In this document: positions 7,644 through 16,093 of the stretch, piece after piece
Numbering within the stretch: the stretch's first letter is position 1
Layout of the letters: every line of letters starts with the position of its first letter
Source: UBA5189 sp040389445
GTDB taxonomy: Bacteria > Chloroflexota > Limnocylindria > Limnocylindrales > CSP1-4
NCBI GenBank assembly: GCA_040389445.1
Contig: JAZJZX010000022.1
Span: 25,915 to 89,914 of the forward strand
Length of the DNA: 64,000 nt
Reading direction: 5' to 3'
Program-made: the position numbers and the translations under genes
Notes under the pieces: generated by a model
What the model was told of the DNA's origin: nothing
Database searches by the model: none
The model's input: only the letters and a program-made list of their open reading frames with translations

Positions 7644-7742
7644 ATGAACGCCATGAAGAGCCGACTCACGCGGCTCGCGATCACGCTTGGCGCGATCGCG
7701 GCGACCGCCCTCGCAGGGGGAGCAACCCTCAAGGGCTTCTAG
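7644..7742 (+). CDS. Small secreted-peptide precursor, 32 residues, ending TLKGF
   Basis: ATG 7644 opens a 32-residue frame that looks like a miniature secretory precursor. It has a positive N-region (Lys5, Arg7, Arg10), a hydrophobic core of Leu/Ala/Ile at residues 11-24, and an Ala-X-Ala motif at 22-24. Cleavage there would release the octapeptide GGATLKGF. The ending TLKGF repeats that of the 10-residue ORF six bases upstream. It lies between a TPR-containing regulator and a membrane HD-GYP protein, which suggests an exported signalling peptide. No family is recognised. The signal-peptide reading is direct; the signalling role is inference. Confidence 0.55.
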   Translation: MNAMKSRLTRLAITLGAIAATALAGGATLKGF

Positions 7743-7816
7743 TACCTCTGATCAGTCGTGTTCTGGGCCCGAAAGGGTAAAGTGACCAGACATCGACCGA
7801 CAAGGACGAGGAGCAC

Positions 7817-9223
7817 GTGACAAGGTCGCTCAGGATCTACATCACTTGGCTCGTGGGAGCAGCAGCGCTCGCGCTGCTGGCCACGGGCCTTGTGATTCCC
7901 ATCGATGGCGCCATTGCCCTTGACTTCGACCCCGCGCCTCAGGTGACGACCGCTGAGATCTTCGCGGGCGTGGCATTCTGGACGGTCGTAACCCTATTCG
8001 CGTCGGCATTGCCAGTGACCTTGAGCGAGGGTGTCCAGATCGCTGTGTCCACGGCGCCGCTCATGGCTGCGACGACCCTCGGGGGACCCACAGCTGGCGC
8101 GCTCGTGGCGGTATTCGGCACGTTGGACATGCGCGAGGTCCGCGGCAAGGTTCCCTGGTATGGGACCCTAACGAATCACGCGGCCATTGTCCTTCCGGTC
8201 ATCGCCAGCGGACTCGTCATCAGGGTGCTCAGGGGCGGGGAGAACGCCCTCGCCCAAGAGTTGCTCGCTACCCTAGCCGGCTCCCTCGTCTACTTCACCC
8301 TCAACCTTGGGTTCGTTTCGGCCATCGTTTTCTTTCGAGGTGGTCGACGTATCCGCGAATTCCTCGACCGCGCCGAAACAAGGAACATCTTTGTCAATCT
8401 ACTGACTCTTGCGCCACTAGGCTGGCTCATGGCTCGAATGTACGAGCTCAAGGATGCTGGCTGGTGGACGACCCTGCTGTTTGCGTTGCCGCTGTACACG
8501 ACGCGCGTGGCGTACCACCGGTTCGTGGAGATGCGGGACATGTTCACGCAGACCATCGGCGCCCTGGCCGAAGCCGTGGACAAACGGGACCCCTTCACCA
8601 GCAAGCACAGCCAGAACGTCCGGATGATCAGCGTGGATATCGGACGCGAGATGCGCGTCGGGGCGAGCGACCTCGAGGCCCTCGAGTGGGGCGGGCTACT
8701 TCACGACGTCGGCAAGATTGGCGTCCCGGACAACATCCTGCTCAAGCAGGAGCGACTGACGCGCGAGGAGCGCATGGTCATGAACGCGCACCCGGTCCTC
8801 GGCGCGGAAATCATTGCGCCGGTCGCCAAGCTGGCGCCCGAGCTCCCAATCATTCGACACCACCACGAGTGGTACAACGGCTCGGGATACCCGGATCGCC
8901 TGATGGGCGACGAGATCCCACGACTGGCGCGCGTGCTGCACGTCGCCGATGCGTTCGAGGCCATGACTGCCGCCCGGCCGTACCGCATGAACCCCCTGAC
9001 CAATGAGCAGGCCCTCGCGGAACTGCGCAAGTTCGCCGGCATCCAGTTCGATCCCGAGGTCGTGGACGCCTTCGTGCGAACGCGCTGGGCGAACGACGTG
9101 CGCGACCCCGGCCGCCCCGTTGAGGCACGGCCGATCCCGCTTCTCGGCCAGCACGGCGGCCGGTCGGCGCAGCCCGCCTTCGACGGCCCTGCCCCCGGCT
9201 CCCCTGCCGCCGATCTCGGCTGA
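7817..9223 (+). CDS. Membrane HD-GYP domain protein (probable cyclic-di-GMP phosphodiesterase)
   Basis: This 468-residue protein has an N-terminal half with about seven hydrophobic segments (residues 8-240), resembling a membrane sensor module. The C-terminal HD-GYP domain (about 250-440) has the metal-binding HD in LLHDVGKIGVPDN (about residue 297) and the later HHHEWYNGSGYPDRL, which carries the complete GYP triad, plus VADAFEAMTA. HD-GYP enzymes hydrolyse cyclic-di-GMP. A Pro/Ala-rich tail ends the protein. The GTG start at 7817 has an upstream GAGGAG. It lies 74 bases downstream of the small-peptide ORF. The membrane ligand is unknown. Confidence 0.92.
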   Translation: MTRSLRIYITWLVGAAALALLATGLVIPIDGAIALDFDPAPQVTTAEIFAGVAFWTVVTLFASALPVTLSEGVQIAVSTAPLMAATTLGGPTAGALVAVFGTLDMREVRGKVPWYGTLTNHAAIVLPVIASGLVIRVLRGGENALAQELLATLAGSLVYFTLNLGFVSAIVFFRGGRRIREFLDRAETRNIFVNLLTLAPLGWLMARMYELKDAGWWTTLLFALPLYTTRVAYHRFVEMRDMFTQTIGALAEAVDKRDPFTSKHSQNVRMISVDIGREMRVGASDLEALEWGGLLHDVGKIGVPDNILLKQERLTREERMVMNAHPVLGAEIIAPVAKLAPELPIIRHHHEWYNGSGYPDRLMGDEIPRLARVLHVADAFEAMTAARPYRMNPLTNEQALAELRKFAGIQFDPEVVDAFVRTRWANDVRDPGRPVEARPIPLLGQHGGRSAQPAFDGPAPGSPAADLG

Positions 9224-9245
9224 GGCACCTTGGCGGCACGTCGGA

Positions 9246-9323
9246 CGCGTGCCGCCCCGCGCCCGGCTCGCGCAGCCCCGCGCGCGCGTGCCGCCCCGCG
9301 CCCGGCTCGTGCAGCCCCGCGCA
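9246..9323. repeat. Two-copy 39-base tandem repeat, very GC-rich
   Basis: Copies at 9246-9284 and 9285-9323 are nearly identical and 39 bases long, with a partial further copy. They fill most of the gap between the HD-GYP gene and the next gene. The unit is a multiple of three and could encode an Ala/Pro/Arg repeat from 9230 onward, but that reading lacks support as a gene. Confidence 0.75.
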
Positions 9324-9432
9324 CGGCTGCTGCGCGCGACCCATCGCCGAAACCGCAGAATGGCCGCGTGAGCGTTCCATGCCTTCGTCCAGGCGCCTCG
9401 GCCGTGGATCCGGCTGAACGGGTGAACCGCGC

Positions 9433-11400
9433 GTGCTGATTGGCGGCATTGCGCTCGGGCTCATCCTCGGCTTCCTGGCCGGCGGACGGGTCGACAATCT
9501 CCTGTCCATCCGGATCCGCCTCGTCCAGCTGACGTTCCTGGGGCTATTCCTGCGGGTTGCCACCCAGGTGGCCATCGAGCAGGGCAATGCCCCGGTCGAG
9601 GCCCTCCGCGCGCCCCTGTTCCTGGCCGCTTTCATGGCAATCCTGGTCGGGCTGTGGGCGAATCGCGATCAACCGGGCCTGAGCCTCGCGTTCGTGGGTG
9701 TCCTGCTCAACACCATCGCGGTTGCCGTCAACGGCGGCCACATGCCGGTCTGGCAGCCGGCGTACGATGCGGCCGGCTTCGGGCCGGGCGAGTCAATCGG
9801 ACCGTTTGCGGTGATCCTTCCCGGGACGGATTCGGCGTCGTTCCTCCTGCGGGCGGGCCCCCTCGGCGACATCCTGCCGATCCCGCTCCCGTTCGTTCGC
9901 AACGTGGCCAGCATCGGCGACGTCTTCCTCGCCGTCGGCCTCGCCTTCTTCCTGTTTGCCAGCACCGTCCGCACGGCGATCGAACTCGACGCCGCCAGCA
10001 AGGCCGCGATCCGGCGCCGTCTGACATCGATCGGTCCGTCGCGCGGCAGCATCAATGCTTCGACGGGGATGGCCGTCACGGGTCGCGGCCTCGGGGGAAC
10101 GGCGACCCTCGGCGGACCGGCGACCACCACGTTTCCCGTCCCGGCCGTCCCGCCGATCCTGGATCGCGTTCGGCGCCACCCATATGTCCGGCTGTCGCTG
10201 GATGGCTCCTTTTCCGCGCTCTGGACGGGCCAACTGATCTCGCTCATCGGCGACCGGATCCACCAGGTGGCCATCGCCTTCGTCGTCCTGTACGCCACCG
10301 GGTCGCCGATCGCGGTCGGCATCGCCTTCTTCGTCGCCACCGTGCCGAACCTCCTGTTCGGCGCCATCGCCGGCACCCTGGTGGATCGCTGGGATCACCG
10401 CGAGGTGATGATCGTGTCGGATCTTCTCCGCGCATCGCTCGTGCTCCTCCTCCCGATCGCGGCGTCGGTGAATCTCCTCCTGATCTACCCGATGGTGTTC
10501 CTCGTGACCACGATCTCGGTGTTCTTCCGGCCGGCGAAGGGCGCCGTCCTTCCGCGCCTGGTCGCGGCGGAGGACCTGAACGCGGCGAATTCGGCGATGT
10601 GGATCGCGGAAACGTTTGCGGATATCGGAGGCTACGCGGTGGCCGGCCTGTTCGTGGCGCTGCTTGGGCCGCAACTCCCGCTGGCGTTCTGGGCGGATGC
10701 GGTCACCTACATCGCCTCGGCGATCCTCATCGCGTCGATCTCGGTCGCACCGGTCAGGCGGGTCGCCGGCGCGGCCGCAGACGCGGGTGCCGGGTTCCTC
10801 TCCGAGCTGCGCGCGGGCTGGACCTTCCTGCGCGGGGAGCCGACCGTCTTCGCCAACACGATCCAGGCGACCGTCGCACAGTTCATGCTCGGCGTCCTCA
10901 TCGCGCTCCTGCCGATCTATGCCGAGCAGAGCATCGAGGGAGCCCCGGTCAGCGCGACCGCGGTCTACGGGTTCCTCGAAGGGGGAATCGGCGCGGGCAA
11001 CCTCATCGGTGGCTTCCTGATCGGGTTGCTTGGTTCCCGCATCGCCCTCGGTCGAATGGTGATCCTCGGGTATGCCTTCACCGGCGGGTGCATCGCGGCG
11101 CTGGCGCTCACCGGCAACTTCGCGGCGGCGATGGCCCTTACGTTCGGAGCCGGCGTCGGCAATCTCGCCTTCGTCGTCCCGAGTCAGACCATCGTCCAGA
11201 CCCGGACGCCCCCGGAGCTCATGGGCCGGCTGCTGGGCCTGCGTTTCACGATGGTCTTCGGATCCATGGCCATCGCAACGGGCGTCGGCGGGATCCTCGG
11301 CGCCACCTTCGGCGTGCCCATCACCCTTGGCTTCTTCGGCCTCGTGACGGCTGGTGCCGGCCTCGCCGGACTGTTCGTGCCGGCCGTGCGGGACGCGTAG
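9433..11400 (+). CDS. DUF5317-MFS fusion: membrane protein with C-terminal major-facilitator exporter
   Basis: This 655-residue polytopic protein has two parts. Residues 1 to about 190 form a small membrane domain of the DUF5317 type, recognisable by AVNGGHMPVWQPAYDAAG and a following LGDILPIPLPFVRN. After a Gly/Thr-rich linker, residues from about 250 form a 12-helix MFS transporter of the drug/siderophore exporter kind (SALWTGQLISLIGDRI, GTLVDRWDHREVMI, GFLIGLLGSRIALGR). Substrate is unknown; the MFS part would couple export to the proton gradient. The start is GTG 9433, without an obvious ribosome-binding site. The fusion is in one uninterrupted frame. Confidence 0.85.
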   Translation: MLIGGIALGLILGFLAGGRVDNLLSIRIRLVQLTFLGLFLRVATQVAIEQGNAPVEALRAPLFLAAFMAILVGLWANRDQPGLSLAFVGVLLNTIAVAVNGGHMPVWQPAYDAAGFGPGESIGPFAVILPGTDSASFLLRAGPLGDILPIPLPFVRNVASIGDVFLAVGLAFFLFASTVRTAIELDAASKAAIRRRLTSIGPSRGSINASTGMAVTGRGLGGTATLGGPATTTFPVPAVPPILDRVRRHPYVRLSLDGSFSALWTGQLISLIGDRIHQVAIAFVVLYATGSPIAVGIAFFVATVPNLLFGAIAGTLVDRWDHREVMIVSDLLRASLVLLLPIAASVNLLLIYPMVFLVTTISVFFRPAKGAVLPRLVAAEDLNAANSAMWIAETFADIGGYAVAGLFVALLGPQLPLAFWADAVTYIASAILIASISVAPVRRVAGAAADAGAGFLSELRAGWTFLRGEPTVFANTIQATVAQFMLGVLIALLPIYAEQSIEGAPVSATAVYGFLEGGIGAGNLIGGFLIGLLGSRIALGRMVILGYAFTGGCIAALALTGNFAAAMALTFGAGVGNLAFVVPSQTIVQTRTPPELMGRLLGLRFTMVFGSMAIATGVGGILGATFGVPITLGFFGLVTAGAGLAGLFVPAVRDA

Positions 11401-11474
11401 GTCGGGCCTTCGCGTACACTGGCCCGCGGTCGGCCCGGTGGGCCTGCAACGCACGAGGAGAACCTGAACCCGCG

Positions 11475-11969
11475 ATGAGCGAGCGACCGAACGACACGCC
11501 GGATGCCCAGCCGGACGACCTCTCGGGGCCCCCGGAATCCGTGACGAACGAATCGCCCGAGCCGGACCTCACCCCCATGAGCGACGAACCTGCTCCGGCC
11601 GGGGCCGACGAGCCGGGGATCGAGGCGCCCGTCAGGCCGATGAGCCCGGGCGAGCGCCGCGCGGCCCGGTCGGGCCTCAGCCACGGGCAGATCCCGATCG
11701 ATCCCTCCCTGCGGATCAACGATCGTGCGTCGGCCATCTTTGTGCTCGTCGCCGTCGGCGTGTTTGTCGCCATCCTGCTCAACGCGATGGTCCTGGGCCG
11801 CGGCGGGTTCCTCGCACCGCTCCCCACCCCGACGCCCGTACCGAGCATCACGGCGGCCCCGTCCGCGACGCCGGCCCCTTCTGCGACACCGGCCCCGTCC
11901 GCCTCCGTCGCACCCACGCCCGCTCCGACGGCCACGCCTGCTCCGACGGCCACCCCGGCGTCGTCCTGA
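11475..11969 (+). CDS. Single-pass membrane protein with Pro/Thr/Ala-rich tail
   Basis: ATG 11475 follows a GAGGAG ribosome-binding site (11455-11460) and gives 164 residues. The N-terminal 80 are acidic and Pro-rich, likely disordered and cytoplasmic. One hydrophobic helix (about 92-113, AIFVLVAVGVFVAILLNAMV) spans the membrane. The outside tail is a Pro-Thr-Ala-Ser repeat of the kind that crosses or binds the cell wall. It follows the DUF5317-MFS gene by 74 bases on the same strand. No function is known; it resembles a wall-spanning or glycosylated anchor. Confidence 0.75.
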   Translation: MSERPNDTPDAQPDDLSGPPESVTNESPEPDLTPMSDEPAPAGADEPGIEAPVRPMSPGERRAARSGLSHGQIPIDPSLRINDRASAIFVLVAVGVFVAILLNAMVLGRGGFLAPLPTPTPVPSITAAPSATPAPSATPAPSASVAPTPAPTATPAPTATPASS

Positions 11970-12015
11970 TCCGGCGCCCGACTGATCCGTTCGGCGGACC
12001 GGCCTGAGCGGTCGG

Positions 12016-12021
12016 TATACT
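12016..12021 (+). promoter_or_regulatory. -10 element for a probable leaderless PIG-L transcript
   Basis: TATACT ends nine bases before the ATG at 12031, which has no Shine-Dalgarno. The predicted transcript would start at or next to the start codon. Confidence 0.55.
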
Positions 12022-12030
12022 CGGCGCGCC

Positions 12031-13110
12031 ATGACCCACGTCTTCGTCGCCCCGCACCCGGATGACGTCGCGCTTTCCTGTGGCGGACTCATCGCCAGTC
12101 TCCGGGAACTGGGTCAGAACGTCGCGATTCTCACGGTCTTCTCGGGCAGCGGCGACGGTAGTGCGCTGTCGGGCTATCAGCGCGAGGCCCTCGGCTTCGG
12201 ATCGAAGGCCCACTGGCCGAACACCGAGGCGTTCAATCGAGCATCGATTCGCGCCGACGTGCCGGCCGGCGACCCGGCAACGGCACCGCCCTGGGCAGCC
12301 ACGTCGGACCGTCTCGATGCAACCCAGGAGGACGCGGATGCCGCAGCGAAGCGGTTCTGGCAGCGCTCATCCTGGTACCGACGCGCCAGCATCCGCAACA
12401 AGGCGCTCGCGGGCCAGGCGCTGATCGACGACCTGCCGACGCAGGGCGCGGTGATGACCGAAGAGGTGCTCGAGGCCGTCGCCGCGGGCGGACTCATGGC
12501 GCAGCGGCGGCTCGAGGATGAACGCTTTGCCTATTTTGCCGAGGCCTCGGTCGTCTTCCTGGACCTCGCGGATGCCGTGTTTCGCGGCTATGCGGGAGAT
12601 GAGGAACTCCTTGGCACTCCCCGCGCCGACGATGTCGCACCGAGCGACCTGATCCGTCGGGAGATTGAGCGACTGGAGCCGCAGGCGGTCTATGTCCCGC
12701 TCGGGGTCGGCAACCACGTCGATCACCAGCTGTGCCGGCAGGTGGGCATCGACCTCCTGGCCGAATCACGGCGCTGGGTCATGCCCGGCCCGGACTGGGC
12801 GGGCCAGGTGGTGTTCTACGAAGACTTCCCGTACGCCTGGTGGAGTGGCTTCGATCGCCTCGAGGAGTTGCCGGTCGGGGCGCTCGACGGACTCGACCGC
12901 GATCTCATCCTGTCGCCCGAATATGCCAACGTGGCCGACCAGCTGGAGCGCAAGATCCGCGGCATCGCCATCTACGAGAGCCAGCTTGATCGCCTCTTCG
13001 GCGGCGAGGCCGCGATGGCGGCGACCGTTCGATCCTACGGCGCCAGGATGGCCGAGCTGGGCGGCACCGGCGGAGCCGCCGAGCGGTACTGGCGCAGCCT
13101 GCGCGCCTAG
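12031..13110 (+). CDS. PIG-L family (LmbE-like) deacetylase
   Basis: This 359-residue protein starts with the zinc-binding signature AHPDD-like sequence APHPDDVALSCGGLI. It also has the downstream histidine motif GVGNHVDHQLCRQ that completes the metal site. PIG-L/LmbE enzymes remove N-acetyl groups from GlcNAc-containing molecules such as mycothiol or bacillithiol precursors and glycolipids. A central insertion (about 90-200) is longer than in the minimal family. ATG 12031 is preceded by TATACT at nine bases and no ribosome-binding site. It converges with the next gene. The family call is secure; the substrate is not known. Confidence 0.9.
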   Translation: MTHVFVAPHPDDVALSCGGLIASLRELGQNVAILTVFSGSGDGSALSGYQREALGFGSKAHWPNTEAFNRASIRADVPAGDPATAPPWAATSDRLDATQEDADAAAKRFWQRSSWYRRASIRNKALAGQALIDDLPTQGAVMTEEVLEAVAAGGLMAQRRLEDERFAYFAEASVVFLDLADAVFRGYAGDEELLGTPRADDVAPSDLIRREIERLEPQAVYVPLGVGNHVDHQLCRQVGIDLLAESRRWVMPGPDWAGQVVFYEDFPYAWWSGFDRLEELPVGALDGLDRDLILSPEYANVADQLERKIRGIAIYESQLDRLFGGEAAMAATVRSYGARMAELGGTGGAAERYWRSLRA

Positions 13111-13157
13111 CACCCCTCCCCGACATCGCCGTCGTCGCCTCGACGCGTCAACGTCGA

Positions 13158-13172
13158 TGCCCGGCCCGGGCA
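13158..13172. terminator. Short hairpin between convergent genes
   Basis: TGCCCG (13158-13163) pairs with CGGGCA (13167-13172) across a 3-base loop in the 101-base gap between two convergent genes. There is no T-run, so it is only a possible bidirectional terminator. Confidence 0.3.
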
Positions 13173-13211
13173 CGACCTCGAAGGCGGCATCGCTCCCGAT
13201 GGCTCAGTCCG

Positions 13212-14729
13212 TCAGGGGATGCCCGGCGAGCGGGACCGATGGAGCGACCGTATCCAGACGGCGCCGTCCGCGTCGGCGAAGGCGACGGCCCAGCCCGACG
13301 AGGCCGCCAGCGCGGAGGCGAGCCGCGACGCGGATCCCTCGGTGACGACGATCGTCACACCCGCGCGATCGAGGACCCCGGGCCAGCCGGCGGCCGCGGC
13401 CGCGACCAGAGCCGCATCCACCCAGACCTGCGCGGGGATGACCTCGATCCGGGAATCAAGCGCGTAGGACGGGGCAGGCACGGCGAATTCCAGCCACGAT
13501 CCCCAGATCTGCGGGTTCCAGACGCGGTCGGCCGGCGTGGCAATCGCCCGCAACGAGGCGGTGATCCCCGACGGCGCCTGGTCCAGCAGCCCGGAAGGAG
13601 CCTCGAGCCCGCGATCCACCGGTCGCCACGCAGGGACCAGGGCGATCCCGGCGGTGAGGAGGCCGGCACCAAGCAAAGCGTTCAGCCGGTTGCCGCGCGC
13701 AAGGGGTCGGGCCGTGGTCGAGGTACGGTCCGCCGCGTCCGGCTGTGCCGCGAGTCCGGCGATCGTCACGACGGCGACGCCCGGCCACCAGGCGATTCCA
13801 CGGGCTGCGATCGCGCCGAGGGCGGCGAAGGCAATGAGCCCGAGCAGGCCGGGCCACGCCAACCTGTCCCGTCGCCGAACCAGGACGACGGCGCTCACCG
13901 CGACGAGCACGACGCTGCCCCAGAACAGGAGTCCGGGCACGTCGGTGAGTGCGGGAGGCTGCCATTCGGAGATCTGCGCGGTGATCTCGCGGTTCGTCGC
14001 GAGACCGGCTGCATACCTCCACGCGCCGATCCCCGACGGCGTGCCGACCGTCGCGAGCATCGTGGCGAATGTCACGAGCCCGGTCGTCCGGGCCCGCGGC
14101 GAGCGATTCGCAGCATCGTCGAGCCAGGCGAGGCCAACGAGGACGGGCGCAAGGACGAAGCTGCCGTGCAGATTGGCCCACACGAGCGCGACGATCGGCA
14201 GCGTCCACACCAACCACGGTCGGCTCCTCCGTAGGGCGAGGATTGCAAGCACGAGTGCGAAGAGCGCCATCCCGAGCAGCTGCGGTCGGAGGGCGAGGGC
14301 CGGCGCCATGACCACGAACGCCGAGAGGCCCAGGAGCGCGGCGGTTCTTGGGGGCAGGTCGGGTGCCCGCGCGCGAATCGCGGCCAGGATCAGTCCGCTG
14401 ATGCACCCGACGAGGGCGGCGCGGAACATCGCAAGGCCGGTCCAGCCAAAGGCACCGTGGATGGCGGCCAGGATCACCTGCGCGGCCCACTGCTGATCCA
14501 GCCACGGCATCCCCGCCGCAGTGAAGGTCCAGGAATCGACGGTCGGGATTCCCTGCCCGCCCAGGATCTCGGCCCCGGCTCTGAGCTGGTAGGCGAGATC
14601 CACGGTCGGGATCGTGGCGAGGAGCGCGGCCAGCACCGGCAGCGCGATCGCGAGAAAGGTCCAGAGTTCGGACATGGTCGGCCGGAGGACTCGCCTCTGC
14701 ACGGCCCATCGATCGGTGGTGGCGCTCAC
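13212..14729 (-). CDS. Polytopic membrane protein, possibly glycosyltransferase-like
   Basis: This 505-residue protein has roughly ten hydrophobic segments. After the first one comes an extracytoplasmic loop with DLAYQLRAGAEILGGQGIP and WTFTAAGMPWLDQQWAAQV. That arrangement recalls GT-C membrane enzymes (an acidic residue after helix 1, then aromatic residues), but no family-defining motif is certain. The C-terminal roughly 110 residues form a soluble domain. It lies 164 bases downstream of the glycosyltransferase operon on the same strand, so a role in envelope glycan assembly is plausible. In-frame ATG near residue 19 is an alternative start. Confidence 0.7.
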   Translation of the reverse strand: MSATTDRWAVQRRVLRPTMSELWTFLAIALPVLAALLATIPTVDLAYQLRAGAEILGGQGIPTVDSWTFTAAGMPWLDQQWAAQVILAAIHGAFGWTGLAMFRAALVGCISGLILAAIRARAPDLPPRTAALLGLSAFVVMAPALALRPQLLGMALFALVLAILALRRSRPWLVWTLPIVALVWANLHGSFVLAPVLVGLAWLDDAANRSPRARTTGLVTFATMLATVGTPSGIGAWRYAAGLATNREITAQISEWQPPALTDVPGLLFWGSVVLVAVSAVVLVRRRDRLAWPGLLGLIAFAALGAIAARGIAWWPGVAVVTIAGLAAQPDAADRTSTTARPLARGNRLNALLGAGLLTAGIALVPAWRPVDRGLEAPSGLLDQAPSGITASLRAIATPADRVWNPQIWGSWLEFAVPAPSYALDSRIEVIPAQVWVDAALVAAAAAGWPGVLDRAGVTIVVTEGSASRLASALAASSGWAVAFADADGAVWIRSLHRSRSPGIP

Positions 14730-14893
14730 GGGTCGGTCGGCGCCGATGCGCCTGGGCGGAGGCCGAGGCGAAGGCGATAGCGAGAGCCGAGGCGGGGCCG
14801 GTGGCGGAGGGTGGTGAGGCGGATCGGCGTGATGCCTGCGGTCATCGCACCATCGTAGGGGCGGCGCCGGGAGCCCCGCAGGGCCCGATCGTC

Positions 14894-16093
14894 CTAGCCG
14901 GCGAGTTCGTGGACCCCCAGAAGGGCTCCGTCGTAGATCGATTCGACCGCGTGAACCATGAGCTCCACGCAGAATCGCTCGTGGACGAGGTCGTGGCCGG
15001 CCCTCCCCAGCGTATCGGCGAGCGGATGGTCGCGAAGCAGGCGGACGATCGCGGCGGCCAGGGCCGGTGCATCGTGCGATGGGACGAGCAGCCCGGTCTT
15101 CTCGTCCTCGATCATCTCGGGGATCCCGCCGACGTTGGATGCGACCACCGGTCGCGAGAGGGCCATGGCCTCCAGGATCGTCAGGCCCTGGGCCTCGCGA
15201 TAGGACGGCAACACCGCGACGTCGAGCGACTTGGTCACGGCCGGCACGTCATCTCGACGGCCCGTGAAGATGACCGACCGCTCGATGTCGAGGTCGCGGG
15301 CCTGCCCGGCCAGCGCTTCGTGGCGACTGCCCTCCCCGACCACCAGCAGGGTGGCGTCGGGGAACGCGGACAGGACCGACGGCCACGCTTCGAGAAGCGT
15401 CGGGTGGCCCTTCTCCGGCTCCAGCCGCGCCACGACCCCGACGATCGGGCCCTCGGCCGGCAGGCCGTACTCCTCGCGGAGCGTGCAGCACGGGAGCAGG
15501 GTGTCGTACCGGGCGAGATCGACGCCGTTGTAGATCAGGCTGACAGGTGCCCCATGGCGACCCTCGTCCTCGATCTTGCGGACGATGGACGTGGACACCG
15601 CGATGACGTGATCCATGCGCGGCGTCAACCGCCGGAGCAGCGCCACATCCTCCTCCGATCGGATCCGCGAGGAGTGCACGGTGCCGACCACCATCGGCCG
15701 CGGCAGGCCCGCCTCGGCGACCCGCAGGGCTGCCTGTGTCCCGATGACCTCGGCGTGATACATGTGGTTGTGGATGACGTCCGCCCGCACCGCGGCCAGA
15801 TGGGCGGCCACCGATTCCACGGCATCGGCGTCGTCGGCGGCCTCGATGACGCACACGGGGATGCCGGCGCGCTCGAGTTTGCGGACCGCGCTCCCGGCCG
15901 TGAGCGAACAGACGGAGACGTCGTAGCGTGCCGGATCGATGCGGCTGACGAGGTTGTACACGTGCTCCTGGGCGCCGCCGTTCGAGCCCGTGGCGAGCAG
16001 CTCCACGACCCGGATCCGGTCGCGACCTCCGGGGAGAGGCAGGCGGCTCACCGGCTGGTAGCACGGATCGTCGGGCAGCTCGACGGCCGTCAC
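14894..16093 (-). CDS. GT4 family glycosyltransferase
   Basis: This 399-residue protein is a GT-B fold glycosyltransferase. The N-terminal domain contains the acceptor-side motif LATGSNGGAQEHVYNL and NHMYHAEVIG. The C-terminal nucleotide-sugar domain contains VARLEPEKGH and the EX7E motif EAQGLTILEA. The start is GTG 16093, whose bases overlap the stop of the FemAB-like gene (GTGA), indicating translational coupling. GT4 enzymes transfer sugars from nucleotide donors with retention. It is the last gene of the overlapping operon that starts near 21425. The exact sugar and acceptor are unknown. Confidence 0.9.
   Translation of the reverse strand: MTAVELPDDPCYQPVSRLPLPGGRDRIRVVELLATGSNGGAQEHVYNLVSRIDPARYDVSVCSLTAGSAVRKLERAGIPVCVIEAADDADAVESVAAHLAAVRADVIHNHMYHAEVIGTQAALRVAEAGLPRPMVVGTVHSSRIRSEEDVALLRRLTPRMDHVIAVSTSIVRKIEDEGRHGAPVSLIYNGVDLARYDTLLPCCTLREEYGLPAEGPIVGVVARLEPEKGHPTLLEAWPSVLSAFPDATLLVVGEGSRHEALAGQARDLDIERSVIFTGRRDDVPAVTKSLDVAVLPSYREAQGLTILEAMALSRPVVASNVGGIPEMIEDEKTGLLVPSHDAPALAAAIVRLLRDHPLADTLGRAGHDLVHERFCVELMVHAVESIYDGALLGVHELAG

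Noticed and set aside
9230..9439. Small Ala/Pro/Arg-rich protein from the tandem repeat
   Set aside because: It has no ribosome-binding site or conserved domain and is explained by repeat DNA.
9654..11474. A long frame in another phase inside the exporter gene
   Set aside because: Its product has no motif and is Arg/Pro/Gly-rich shadow sequence; only the part from ATG 11475 is a real gene.
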